Source of the DNA: Nitrospirota bacterium
Lineage (GTDB): Bacteria; Nitrospirota; Nitrospiria; Nitrospirales; NS-4
Direction: 5' to 3'
Assembly (NCBI GenBank): GCA_005877855.1
Contig: VBOF01000031.1
Span: 1 to 6,973, forward strand
Length of the DNA stretch: 6,973 nucleotides
A program made the translations under genes and the position numbers. Numbering within the stretch: the first letter of the stretch is position 1; each line of letters begins with the position of its first letter. The notes beneath the pieces are model-generated. The model saw nothing but the letters and a program-made list of their open reading frames with translations, ran no database searches and was not told where the DNA came from. Of the stretch, positions 1-5,288 are shown piece after piece.

Positions 1-518
1 GCCCGCTCGTCAGTCAGGCGCAGTTGGAGCGGGTGCAGGGGTACGTGCAAGTGGGCATGCAGGAAGGAGGGCGGCTTTTGACGGGAGGCAAGGCGCTGAC
101 CGATGGCGAGTACGCACGGGGGCACTTCTTCGCCCCGACGCTCTTCGATCAGGTGAAGCCCACCATGCGGATCGCGAAGGAGGAGATCTTCGGGCCGGTG
201 CTGGGGGTGATCGACGTCAAGGATCTCGAGGAAGCCATTGCGGTCAACAACAGCGTCGAGTACGGGTTGTCCACGGCGGTCTACACGCGGGATATCAACC
301 GGGCGCAGCGCGCCATGCGTGATATCCGGACGGCCATCGTGTACATCAACGCCGGCACGATCGGCAGCGAAGTCCATCTACCCTTCGGCGGGATGCGACG
401 CACCGGCAATGGCCATCGCGAAGCCGGCCAGGCGGCGCTCGACACGTTCAGCGAGTGGAAAGCGATCTACGTGGATTACAGCGGACGTCTTCAACGGGCG
501 CAGATTGACAAAGACTGA
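1..518 (+). CDS. Aldehyde dehydrogenase, C-terminal part (5' end outside the window)
   Basis: The frame is open from base 3 to the TGA at 516-518, giving 171 residues of the C-terminal part of an NAD(P)-dependent aldehyde dehydrogenase, which oxidises an aldehyde to the carboxylate in the cytoplasm. Seen: the KEEIFGPV motif (about residues 59-66 of the fragment), whose Glu and Phe contact the nicotinamide ribose in the family, and the 'PFGGMRRTGNGHREAG' segment near the C-terminus that shapes the oligomer and substrate region. The catalytic Cys and general-base Glu lie upstream and cannot be checked. The GTIGSEVHLPFGG segment recalls ALDH7-like and aminoadipate- or glutamate-semialdehyde dehydrogenases more than broad-range ALDHs, but the substrate is inferred. 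The next gene starts 20 bp downstream with its own Shine-Dalgarno sequence, so the two are probably one operon. Family is certain; substrate is not. Confidence 0.93.
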   Translation, partial: PLVSQAQLERVQGYVQVGMQEGGRLLTGGKALTDGEYARGHFFAPTLFDQVKPTMRIAKEEIFGPVLGVIDVKDLEEAIAVNNSVEYGLSTAVYTRDINRAQRAMRDIRTAIVYINAGTIGSEVHLPFGGMRRTGNGHREAGQAALDTFSEWKAIYVDYSGRLQRAQIDKD

Positions 519-538
519 AACACAGAACGGAGCAAACC

Positions 539-1138
539 ATGGAACGGGGTGTGGCATTGGAAGCGGTCATTGATGGACTCCTCAAGGACTACCTGTCGCG
601 CAATTTGGCGGCGCGAGTCCTGCAAGCGGCGCTGGACGAGGTGGGCGTCGGCTTTCGGCCGGTGGTGGACCATCTCACGATCCGGACGCTGGACATTGAT
701 CGTCGCGCGGAGGAGTTTCTCAGGCTGGGATACGGCTATGCGGAGACCTTGAACTACGACGACTGGTTCGCCAAGGTGTACCGGGCTCCGGGGTTCCCGC
801 CCTTGTTCATCGACCAAGCCTATCCTGACGCTCGGGGGGCCTCCAGCATCATTCCCGGCTGGGTGGCCAAGTTCGGCGACCGGACCCTGCACCACGTCGC
901 GGTCCTGGTGGGGGATATCGAATGGGCCATCCACCGGCTCAAGGCCCAGGGGGTGGTCTTCACGGGGGCCATCGTGGGCGTGCGCGGCGGGCCCCTGCGC
1001 CAGATCTTCACAGCTCCCGAGCGGGTGGACGGAGAGGCCTTCTCGGTGCTCGAGCTGACCGAGCGGCATCACGGCTTCCTGGGCTTCTCACCGCCCCAGG
1101 CCAACGCGCTCATGCGCTCCTCCGTCGGCACCGGCTAG
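539..1138 (+). CDS. VOC-superfamily metalloprotein, HPPD / 2-oxoadipate dioxygenase (DUF1338)-like
   Basis: A 199-residue protein starting at ATG 539, six bases after a GGAG at 529-532. It shows one VOC module: a first half opening with 'VVDHLTIRTLDID' (His45) and a second half opening with 'LHHVAVLVGDIEWAI' (His118/119) and ending with 'QIFTAPERVDGEAFSVLELTER' (Glu172). This spacing fits the two-His one-Glu iron site of the family. The QIFT and following GFLGF / AN segments recall the C-terminal half of 4-hydroxyphenylpyruvate dioxygenase, and the DHLTIRT start recalls DUF1338 proteins such as HglS, which convert 2-oxoadipate to 2-hydroxyglutarate. It is about half the length of HPPD. Residues 8-36 form a helical N-terminal extension. 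Lying 20 bp behind an aldehyde dehydrogenase, it may act on a 2-oxo acid in amino acid breakdown; that function is inference. No signal peptide is seen, so it is likely cytoplasmic. Confidence 0.82.
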   Translation: MERGVALEAVIDGLLKDYLSRNLAARVLQAALDEVGVGFRPVVDHLTIRTLDIDRRAEEFLRLGYGYAETLNYDDWFAKVYRAPGFPPLFIDQAYPDARGASSIIPGWVAKFGDRTLHHVAVLVGDIEWAIHRLKAQGVVFTGAIVGVRGGPLRQIFTAPERVDGEAFSVLELTERHHGFLGFSPPQANALMRSSVGTG

Positions 1139-1148
1139 CGATTTTCGC

Positions 1149-1178
1149 TTGTCTAATCCGGGCGGGTTTTTGTATACT
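1149..1178 (+). promoter_or_regulatory. Sigma70-like promoter for the 64-residue membrane protein
   Basis: A -35-like TTGTCT at 1149-1154 and a -10 TATACT at 1173-1178 are separated by 18 bp, about 50 bp ahead of the GTG start at 1228. It lies in the gap after the VOC gene, so the small membrane protein can be transcribed independently of the upstream operon. Seen as a sequence match only. Confidence 0.55.
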
Positions 1179-1227
1179 CGCATCTTGCCCACGCAGCGAG
1201 GGATCGCTTTTGAAGGAGGGAGTGACC

Positions 1228-1422
1228 GTGAAAGGGATGTGGACCTTTTTACAAACGTGCTTGGTGTTTCTGTGCACCGTGGCCGTCGTGTTGGCCGAGG
1301 AAGCCGCGAAGGCGGAAGTCAAAGAAGATCCGTATGCGCCGATTTATTACATCTGGTACACGCTGATCGCGATCATCTTGGCCTGGGGCGTGTACGACTC
1401 GTTCTTCCGCCCTATCGACTAA
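1228..1422 (+). CDS. Small secreted/membrane-anchored protein of unknown function
   Basis: A 64-residue protein. GTG 1228 is chosen because a strong AAGGAGGG (1213-1220) lies 7 bases upstream. GTG 1222 would be too close to this site, and ATG 1237 too far. Residues 1-23 form a signal peptide (Lys near the start, hydrophobic core, 'VVLA' before Glu24). A short acidic/lysine linker (about 24-35) follows. A second hydrophobic segment, 'YYIWYTLIAIILAWGVY', spans about residues 40-56 and ends in 'DSFFRPID'. If the signal is cleaved, the mature protein of about 41 residues is anchored by one helix with its N-terminus outside and an aromatic-rich tail inside. The layout resembles small accessory subunits of respiratory complexes, but no neighbour here supports that. 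I do not recognise the family. It has its own promoter at 1149-1178. Confidence 0.75.
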   Translation: MKGMWTFLQTCLVFLCTVAVVLAEEAAKAEVKEDPYAPIYYIWYTLIAIILAWGVYDSFFRPID

Positions 1423-1453
1423 TAACCACGCACAACCAGGCATGAGGCCTCAG

Positions 1454-1470
1454 AAAGCCGGTCCGGCTTT
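1454..1470. terminator. Short hairpin between convergent genes, possible bidirectional terminator
   Basis: AAAGCCGGTCCGGCTTT is a near-perfect palindrome lying between the end of the small membrane protein gene (1422) and the end of the - strand VOC gene (1469), whose stop codon it overlaps. On either strand the stem ends in only three U residues, so termination would be weak. The position between convergent genes is the main support. Confidence 0.4.
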
Positions 1471-1885
1471 ATGGGGCCCGGCCGATCGTCGGTTCGTAGA
1501 GGATCTGGATGGTGTTGCCGTCCGGGTCGGCGAGGTAGCACGAATAGCTGCCGTCGCGATGTCGTTTCGGAGCGGCGAGCATCCTCGCGCCGCGCTGTTT
1601 CGCCCACTCGGCCCAAGCGTCCACCACTTGTGGACTGTCCGCGAGGAAACCGAAGTGATCCAGCGGAGAAGCGAGAGGTTGCGCCGGTTCGGGACCGTCT
1701 GGAGAGGACGCCTCGTGCAGCGCGAGATTGTCGGTCCCTGAACTCAGGTAGCAGTTCTGCGGATCGGGCTCCCAGACGACCTTCATGCCGAAGACGCGTT
1801 GGTAGAAGTCCTTGGCCTTCCGGATGTCCCGTACCCGGAGCGCCAGATGTCGTAATCCTTGCAGCGGCGGACAACCCTTTTCCAT
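1469..1885 (-). CDS. VOC family protein (glyoxalase/bleomycin-resistance-like)
   Basis: A 138-residue protein. ATG 1885-1883 is preferred over the adjacent in-frame GTG at 1888 because AGGA sits 7 bases ahead of the ATG. Typical single-chain VOC fold: 'LRHLALRVRDIRKAKDFY' (His13), 'NLALHE' (His57, Glu58), 'LDHFGFLAD' (His77) and 'YLADPDGNTIQILYEP' near the end. The Glu usual in the DPDGN-x-I-E position is Gln127, with Glu131 four residues later, so the metal site may be altered or use another ligand. Such proteins form dimers and cover glyoxalases, dioxygenases and antibiotic-binding proteins. The substrate cannot be read from the sequence. It is not closely similar to the other VOC protein in the window (539-1138). 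It is probably monocistronic: it converges with the gene on its left and diverges from the one on its right. Confidence 0.9.
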   Translation of the reverse strand: MEKGCPPLQGLRHLALRVRDIRKAKDFYQRVFGMKVVWEPDPQNCYLSSGTDNLALHEASSPDGPEPAQPLASPLDHFGFLADSPQVVDAWAEWAKQRGARMLAAPKRHRDGSYSCYLADPDGNTIQILYEPTIGRAP

Positions 1886-1934
1886 CACCGTTTCCTCTCA
1901 GCAGCATTCGCTTCGTATGGTGAGCGTACTCTTT

Positions 1935-1963
1935 ATCATAAAGGATTGCATTCACGGTGAGAA
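1935..1963 (-). promoter_or_regulatory. Candidate promoter of the - strand VOC gene
   Basis: Read on the - strand, TTCTCA (1963-1958) and TATGAT (1940-1935) are spaced 17 bp, about 50 bp ahead of the ATG at 1885. It lies in the 110-bp divergent region and interleaves with the candidate + strand promoter, so the two may compete. Sequence match only. Confidence 0.4.
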
Positions 1964-1977
1964 GCTTTTAGCATAAT
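1946..1977 (+). promoter_or_regulatory. Weak candidate promoter of the 336-residue orphan gene
   Basis: TTGCAT (1946-1951) precedes TAGCAT (1969-1974) by 17 bp. The better -10 match, CATAAT at 1972-1977, is 20 bp away. The ATG at 1996 is about 20 bp downstream, giving a short leader that holds the AGGAG ribosome site (1985-1989). Confidence 0.35.
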
Positions 1978-1995
1978 GGCTGTTAGGAGAACGGC

Positions 1996-3006
1996 ATGCA
2001 GGACTGGAGTCGGCCAGACCCACTGACGCGCGATCTGATCCACCTCATCAACGCGCGGCGGCACGATCATTGGGATGTGGACGTCGCGCTCGACACCCTC
2101 ACCGAACTGATCGAGCAGGGACGCGAGGAAGAGATCCTGACAGTGCTGGCGGCGCTCGACGAAGACATGGCCGAGTGGCTCTTCGACCTGCTCGCCGAGG
2201 CCGCGTCGACCATAGTGGGAGGGGACGGAGAGGAAGAAGCGCAGGGGGGCTCGCTGCTGACGATCGCCCTGCCGCTGCAGGCGAACTTTGAGCAGCCTCT
2301 GCGGCTGACTGCGGACCCGGAAGAGACGGCGGCGTTGCTGCGGCGCTATCTGCATCTATCGGACGAGAGCCAAGTCGTGGTCGAGCCCAAACTCCTGACG
2401 GACACGACGCTCGAGCGCTTGTCCCTGCAGGGTCTGCACACGCATGTCGAGACGGTGTTCAGCGGACCGCGGAGCCGGCCGTTCGCGGCGCGCCTGCACA
2501 CGCCCATGGAGCACACGGTATATCTATTGTTTGGCGTGCGGGAGGAAGGGGAGCCGACGGTGCCGCAGGAGCTAGGGCCAGAAGAGCAGGAAGGGCTGCT
2601 GCAAGGCTTGCGGGCCCAGTGTGGTGATTTGGCGCCGGCGCCGCACCTGCTCGAAGCGCCGGTCTATGCGGCGTACGCGCTGTTCGACGCGAAGAATTCC
2701 GTTGGCCTGCAGCGGCTGGCGGACGAGACGATCGCGGTGTGGCGGGAACTGACTCCCGCCGTGCGAGGGCGGGTGATGGTCCACTTGCACACTCAGTGCG
2801 GCAACGGCGTCTACATGCCGGTCTGGACGGATCTGCTCGATCCGGCGGTAGGGGACGAAGCCGGGCCGCTGTGGACGTCTCCGGACGTGTGGGTATTCAC
2901 CGCCGATCTGCCGATCGAGTGGCCCGGCGAGGTCCTGACGAACCGCTTGCTCGCCGAAGGGTGCACGCGCTTCGAGAACCATATCGTCGAGGCCGCTGAC
3001 AACTAA
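1996..3006 (+). CDS. Hypothetical soluble acidic protein, 336 residues
   Basis: Starts at ATG 1996 with a strong AGGAG six bases upstream and ends with TAA at 3004-3006. Codon use is GC-rich at third positions like its neighbours, so I regard it as a genuine gene. I do not recognise the family. Seen: an N-terminal helical, Leu/Glu/Asp-rich region (about 1-75) with 'DTLTELIEQGREEEILTVL' and 'WLFDLLAEAA'; a short Gly/Glu linker (about 75-86); then a mixed region with beta-like stretches ('HTVYLLFGVREE', 'VYAAYALFDAK', 'RVMVHLHTQCGNGVYMPVW', 'DVWVFTADLP'). There is no signal peptide, membrane helix, metal-cluster motif or nucleotide-binding loop, so it is probably cytoplasmic. It diverges from the VOC gene and converges with the PHP gene 5 bp away, so it is transcribed alone and its neighbours give no functional hint. 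Confidence 0.8.
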   Translation: MQDWSRPDPLTRDLIHLINARRHDHWDVDVALDTLTELIEQGREEEILTVLAALDEDMAEWLFDLLAEAASTIVGGDGEEEAQGGSLLTIALPLQANFEQPLRLTADPEETAALLRRYLHLSDESQVVVEPKLLTDTTLERLSLQGLHTHVETVFSGPRSRPFAARLHTPMEHTVYLLFGVREEGEPTVPQELGPEEQEGLLQGLRAQCGDLAPAPHLLEAPVYAAYALFDAKNSVGLQRLADETIAVWRELTPAVRGRVMVHLHTQCGNGVYMPVWTDLLDPAVGDEAGPLWTSPDVWVFTADLPIEWPGEVLTNRLLAEGCTRFENHIVEAADN

Positions 3007-3011
3007 CCCTC

Positions 3012-3863
3012 TTATCTTCTTCCTTTGATCAGGGCCCGCATCGGATCGAGCAGGTCAGCCGGGATGTCCAGGTTGCCGTAACCTGTGCCCACCAGGAGCT
3101 GCGGCTTGGCGTCACCGTGAAAGTCGCTGCCTCCGGTGACAAGGAGGCCCTGCTCTCCGGCGATGCTGCGGTAACGGTCGGTCTGCTGCCGGTTGTGACT
3201 GCTGTAGAACGTTTCGAGGCCCATCAGGCCGAGGCCCTTGAGCGTCTCGCAGAGCCGCTCGAAGGGCTCCTGGATACGTGCGGTATAGACGGGATGGGCC
3301 AGGACGGGGATCCCCCCGACTTGCCTGATCAGCCCGATCGCCTCCTCCGGCGGAGGGAGCAGACGCGAAACATAGGCCGGACCGTCGTCGGCCAGGTAAC
3401 GGTCAAAGGCCTCGGAGACGCTCCGGACGTAGCCTTTGCGCAGGAGCACCTGGGCGATGTGCGGGCGACCGACCGTCGCGGATCCCGCAAGGGTCTTCAC
3501 CTCCTCGTAGGTGATGTCGCAGCCGAGCTCTTGAAGCCGCCGCACGATGAGAGGGTTGCGATCCTCTCGGCTCGCCGAGTATCTGGCCAACGCGGGCTTC
3601 AGGTGTGGGTCCCCCGGGTTGATGAAGTAGCCCAGGATGTGCAACTCGGTCTGCTTGTAGAGGCAGCTGATCTCGATTCCCGGGATGATCTCCACACCGA
3701 CGCGTTCACCTTCGGCGATCGCTCGGGACAAGCCGGCGATGGTATCATGGTCGGTGACGGCCAAGGTCGAAACCCCCTGACTCTTGGCCAGGCGCACCAG
3801 TTCTTCCGGCGTGAGGCTGCCGTCAGAGGCGGTGGTGTGAGCATGCAGGTCGATCCGTGGCAA
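3012..3863 (-). CDS. PHP-domain phosphoesterase, TrpH/YciV (RNase AM, 3',5'-nucleoside bisphosphatase) type
   Basis: A 283-residue protein with the full set of PHP motifs: 'DLHAHTTASDGS' (His7, His9, Asp14), 'VTDHDT' (Asp38, His39, Asp40), 'PGIEIS' (Glu64), 'HILGY' (His75), 'GRPHIA' (His135), 'LAHP' (His190) and 'SDFHG' (Asp247, His249). These residues bind the trinuclear metal centre. Length and motif order match the TrpH/YciV family, whose studied members remove phosphate from 3',5'-nucleoside bisphosphates and trim RNA 5' ends; the precise substrate here is inferred. TTG 3863 is used as the start because the DLHAHT motif must lie at the N-terminus and no ATG or GTG occurs in frame just upstream; AGAGG lies 11 bases away, a long spacing. 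It diverges by 19 bp from the zinc-ribbon gene and ends 5 bp from the convergent orphan gene, with no hairpin between. Confidence 0.93.
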   Translation of the reverse strand: MPRIDLHAHTTASDGSLTPEELVRLAKSQGVSTLAVTDHDTIAGLSRAIAEGERVGVEIIPGIEISCLYKQTELHILGYFINPGDPHLKPALARYSASREDRNPLIVRRLQELGCDITYEEVKTLAGSATVGRPHIAQVLLRKGYVRSVSEAFDRYLADDGPAYVSRLLPPPEEAIGLIRQVGGIPVLAHPVYTARIQEPFERLCETLKGLGLMGLETFYSSHNRQQTDRYRSIAGEQGLLVTGGSDFHGDAKPQLLVGTGYGNLDIPADLLDPMRALIKGRR

Positions 3864-3882
3864 GGGTGCGAGGACCTCTCCC

Positions 3883-4224
3883 GTGGACGAAGAAAGGCTT
3901 GAGACCGTTCCGTGCCCCTATTGCCGGGGCATCATCTTGGTCGGCGCCAAGCGTTGTAAATACTGTCAAGTCGACCTGGCGGGATTGTGGCCCAAAGAAG
4001 GCACGGATAGGGGGTCGACGAAGAACCCGCTTCTGGCCACCATCCTGAGCGTCGTCTGTCCCGGCTTGGGGCAGTATTACTGTGGACGTAGCGACAAGGC
4101 GACCATGTTCGTCTTTGCGTTCGTCGCCTTCGTCGGGATTTTCTCTTGGCTCACTTTCCCCTGGGTCCTCGTGGCCGTGTGGGCTGGCGTTGATGCCTTC
4201 AGGGAAGCGAGACGAGCGCGATGA
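3883..4224 (+). CDS. Zinc-ribbon protein with two membrane helices (TM2-like)
   Basis: A 113-residue protein. GTG 3883 is the first start after the in-frame stop at 3838-3840; a GAGG at 3870-3873 is about 9 bases upstream. Residues 11-28 form a zinc ribbon (CPYC at 11-14 and CKYC at 25-28). After a short linker come two hydrophobic helices. The first, with the turn 'PGLGQYYCGRSDKA', covers about 48-75. The second, 'FVAFVGIFSWLTFPWVLVAVWAGV', covers about 80-103. The tail 'DAFREARRAR' is basic. The P-x-LGQ-Y-x-G turn between helices is characteristic of TM2 and related small membrane proteins. The ribbon would face the cytoplasm, suggesting a scaffold or sensor role, but no function is known. 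It is not obviously in an operon: the upstream gene diverges and a - strand tRNA follows. Confidence 0.83.
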   Translation: MDEERLETVPCPYCRGIILVGAKRCKYCQVDLAGLWPKEGTDRGSTKNPLLATILSVVCPGLGQYYCGRSDKATMFVFAFVAFVGIFSWLTFPWVLVAVWAGVDAFREARRAR

Positions 4225-4246
4225 GCACACCCCTTTCAAAATCCCC

Positions 4247-4305
4247 GTTCAAATCCTGCCCTCTCTTTGTCTTGGTAAATATGGCGGAGAGGGCGGGATT
4301 TGAAC
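4247..4305. repeat. 19-bp inverted repeat: tRNA-Ser(GCU) T-arm/acceptor strand and an inverted copy
   Basis: The left arm GTTCAAATCCTGCCCTCTC (4247-4265) is the reverse complement, with one mismatch at its eleventh base, of 4287-4305, which is the T-loop through 3' acceptor strand of tRNA-Ser(GCU). The 21-base loop (4266-4286) includes the tRNA CCA end. In a + strand transcript the mismatch would be a G-U pair; in the - strand tRNA precursor it would be C-A. In that precursor the copy lies downstream of the tRNA and could pair with the tRNA's own 3' half, competing with normal folding or acting as a processing or termination hairpin. No uridine run follows immediately. Confidence 0.85.
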
Positions 4306-4374
4306 CCGCGACAGAGCTTTTGGCCCTGTGACGGTTTAGCAAACCGTTGCCTTCGGCCGCTCGGCCACCTCTCC
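4282..4374 (-). tRNA. tRNA-Ser(GCU)
   Basis: Read on the - strand, the acceptor stem is GGAGAGG (4374-4368) paired with CCTCTCC (4292-4286), followed by discriminator G and an encoded CCA (4284-4282). The anticodon stem ACGGT/ACCGT carries the loop TTGCTAA with anticodon GCT (4340-4338), reading AGC and AGU. The T-arm has the GGGTTCAAATCCC pattern, and a long variable arm (CACAGGGCC...GCTCTGTC region) gives the class II shape and 93-nt length expected for serine. The gene lies about 1.1 kb downstream of tRNA-Ser(UGA) and serS on the same strand. Its 3' flank holds the inverted copy of its T-arm. Confidence 0.97.
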
Positions 4375-4390
4375 GTCCTTCGATCATAAG

Positions 4391-4419
4391 GAATAAGTGG
4401 GGTCAGAGTCCACTTATTC
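4391..4419. repeat. Perfect 10-bp palindrome of REP / RAYT type
   Basis: GAATAAGTGG (4391-4400) and CCACTTATTC (4410-4419) are exact inverted complements around a 9-base loop GGTCAGAGT. The 'GTGGGGTCAGAGTC' core looks like the sequence often found at the ends of REP-associated tyrosine transposase genes (from memory, not searched). It lies 33 bp ahead of the transposase remnant's ATG, the expected place for a hairpin recognised by a Y1 transposase. Confidence 0.75.
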
Positions 4420-4452
4420 GTTTGGCCCATTCCTGGTGTCTAATGATTCATC

Positions 4453-4603
4453 ATGGCCTGGCTGCCTCGCTACTATCTGCCCGATTACCCGCAGCATGTC
4501 ATTCAGCGTGGCAAAACCTGTAGCAATTTTCTTGTTCGTAGCTTACCATTTTGGGCCTCTACTAAGTCGCCTGAGGCCCTGGCTGCACTGCTCCTCTGAT
4601 TGA
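4453..4603 (+). pseudogene. Remnant of a REP-associated (Y1/IS200-like) transposase, frameshifted and truncated
   Basis: ATG 4453 opens 'MAWLPRYYLPDYPQHVIQRG', which closely matches the conserved N-terminus of RAYT / transposase_17-type proteins (typically M-A-R-L-P-R-...-H-V-x-Q-R-G-N-N-R). The frame then loses similarity and stops at 4597-4599 after 48 codons. The adjacent frame reads 'VAIFLFVAYHF' (4520-4552), resembling the following family segment, so a small deletion near 4513-4525 has shifted the frame. It ends at a stop at 4601-4603. The HUH histidine motif and catalytic tyrosine of the usual 150-300-residue protein are absent. With the 4391-4419 palindrome it marks an old, inactive insertion between the two serine tRNA genes. 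Confidence 0.75.
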
Positions 4604-4679
4604 TCTGTGAAAGACGATAGAAGGGTTCGGGTCTATAGGATCAGGGGTTAGGGAAAGAGCTTTGATGAGGAGAGATGCC

Positions 4680-5288
4680 GTGCGGATGCTCCTGCTGGTT
4701 GGTCTGATCTTGCTGACGGGCTGTGCGACGACTCCGCCCTCCCGACTTTGCCCTGTCGCCTACGGTTCTCATGGGCCTCTGAATAAGTCGTTTGGCCTAC
4801 ATCACCGATTTGTCGTGTGGGGCATCGACCGTTTTGTGGGCCCTGTTAGCCCGGCGGTCATGTCCGCCGTGATGGAGACTCTACAACGTAATGGACAGAC
4901 CGTGATTGAAGACGCCAGATTCGAGCAAGTCTACAACGAGCACGTGCGGCAACACACGTATGGTTTTGACGACGCGACAGTGGCCCGGATCGGCAAACTA
5001 GTTGGGGCGGACAGCATCTTGTTTGTAGTGACGGAGCGGGGCACCTTCGAGGGCTATTACGATAATTCGTTGAACTATGTAAGCGGCTTTCGCCTTACCG
5101 TCACAGTCCGGGCTGTCAGCTTAGAAACGGGAGATGTCCGGTGGAGGGGCATTGCTATGACACCGATTCCTGTAAAAAATGAGGATGCGTGGCTGCGGGT
5201 CTTAGCCCAGGCTGCCGTGGGGCGTGGCGGCTGCCTAATTGAACGCGGCGACACGTGGGATAATTGTGAAGGATGCAAGAGGCCGTGA
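4680..5288 (+). CDS. Predicted lipoprotein, possible CsgG/LpoB-like fold
   Basis: GTG 4680 is preferred because AGGAG at 4668-4672 is 7 bases upstream; an in-frame ATG at 4665 with weaker support would add five residues. The product is 202 residues. Residues 1-14 are a lipoprotein signal ('RMLLLVGLILLTG') ending in the lipobox LTGC with Cys15, so it would be lipid-anchored in the inner or outer membrane. The mature part has a strand-rich layout: 'HRFVVWGIDRF', 'VMETLQRNGQTVIEDARFEQVYNEH', 'IGKLVGADSILFVVTERG', 'FRLTVTVRAVSLETGDVRW'. The 'variable-partner...GADSILF...ETGDVRW' order is like CsgG/LpoB and related outer-membrane lipoproteins, but this is a weak resemblance. The Cys-containing tail ends 'NCEGCKRP'. 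GC content by hand count of two 60-base stretches is 48% and 55%, against 65% in a stretch of the 1996-3006 gene, suggesting acquisition. It is opposite in strand to the flanking tRNAs. Confidence 0.8.
   Translation: MRMLLLVGLILLTGCATTPPSRLCPVAYGSHGPLNKSFGLHHRFVVWGIDRFVGPVSPAVMSAVMETLQRNGQTVIEDARFEQVYNEHVRQHTYGFDDATVARIGKLVGADSILFVVTERGTFEGYYDNSLNYVSGFRLTVTVRAVSLETGDVRWRGIAMTPIPVKNEDAWLRVLAQAAVGRGGCLIERGDTWDNCEGCKRP

Noticed and set aside
491..1072. 193-codon open frame on the - strand
   Set aside because: It is antisense to the VOC gene and the ALDH end, with low-quality sequence and no start signal.
1419..1955. 178-codon - strand frame over the VOC gene
   Set aside because: The Arg/Ser/Gly-rich product is a frame-shifted shadow of the VOC protein.
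3007..3011. Terminator between the convergent orphan and PHP genes
   Set aside because: Only 5 bp separate the stop codons and no hairpin is visible there.
3117..3902. 261-codon open frame on the + strand, antisense to the PHP gene
   Set aside because: It is the complement of a gene with all PHP metal-binding motifs. There is no ribosome site or familiar domain.
3945..3972. Perfect TTGACA on the - strand inside the zinc-ribbon gene as a PHP-gene promoter
   Set aside because: No acceptable -10 element occurs 15-19 bp downstream of it.
4397..4603. 68-codon + strand frame as an intact gene
   Set aside because: It begins inside the palindrome, has no ribosome site, and only its middle resembles the transposase after the frameshift. 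It is better read as part of the pseudogene.
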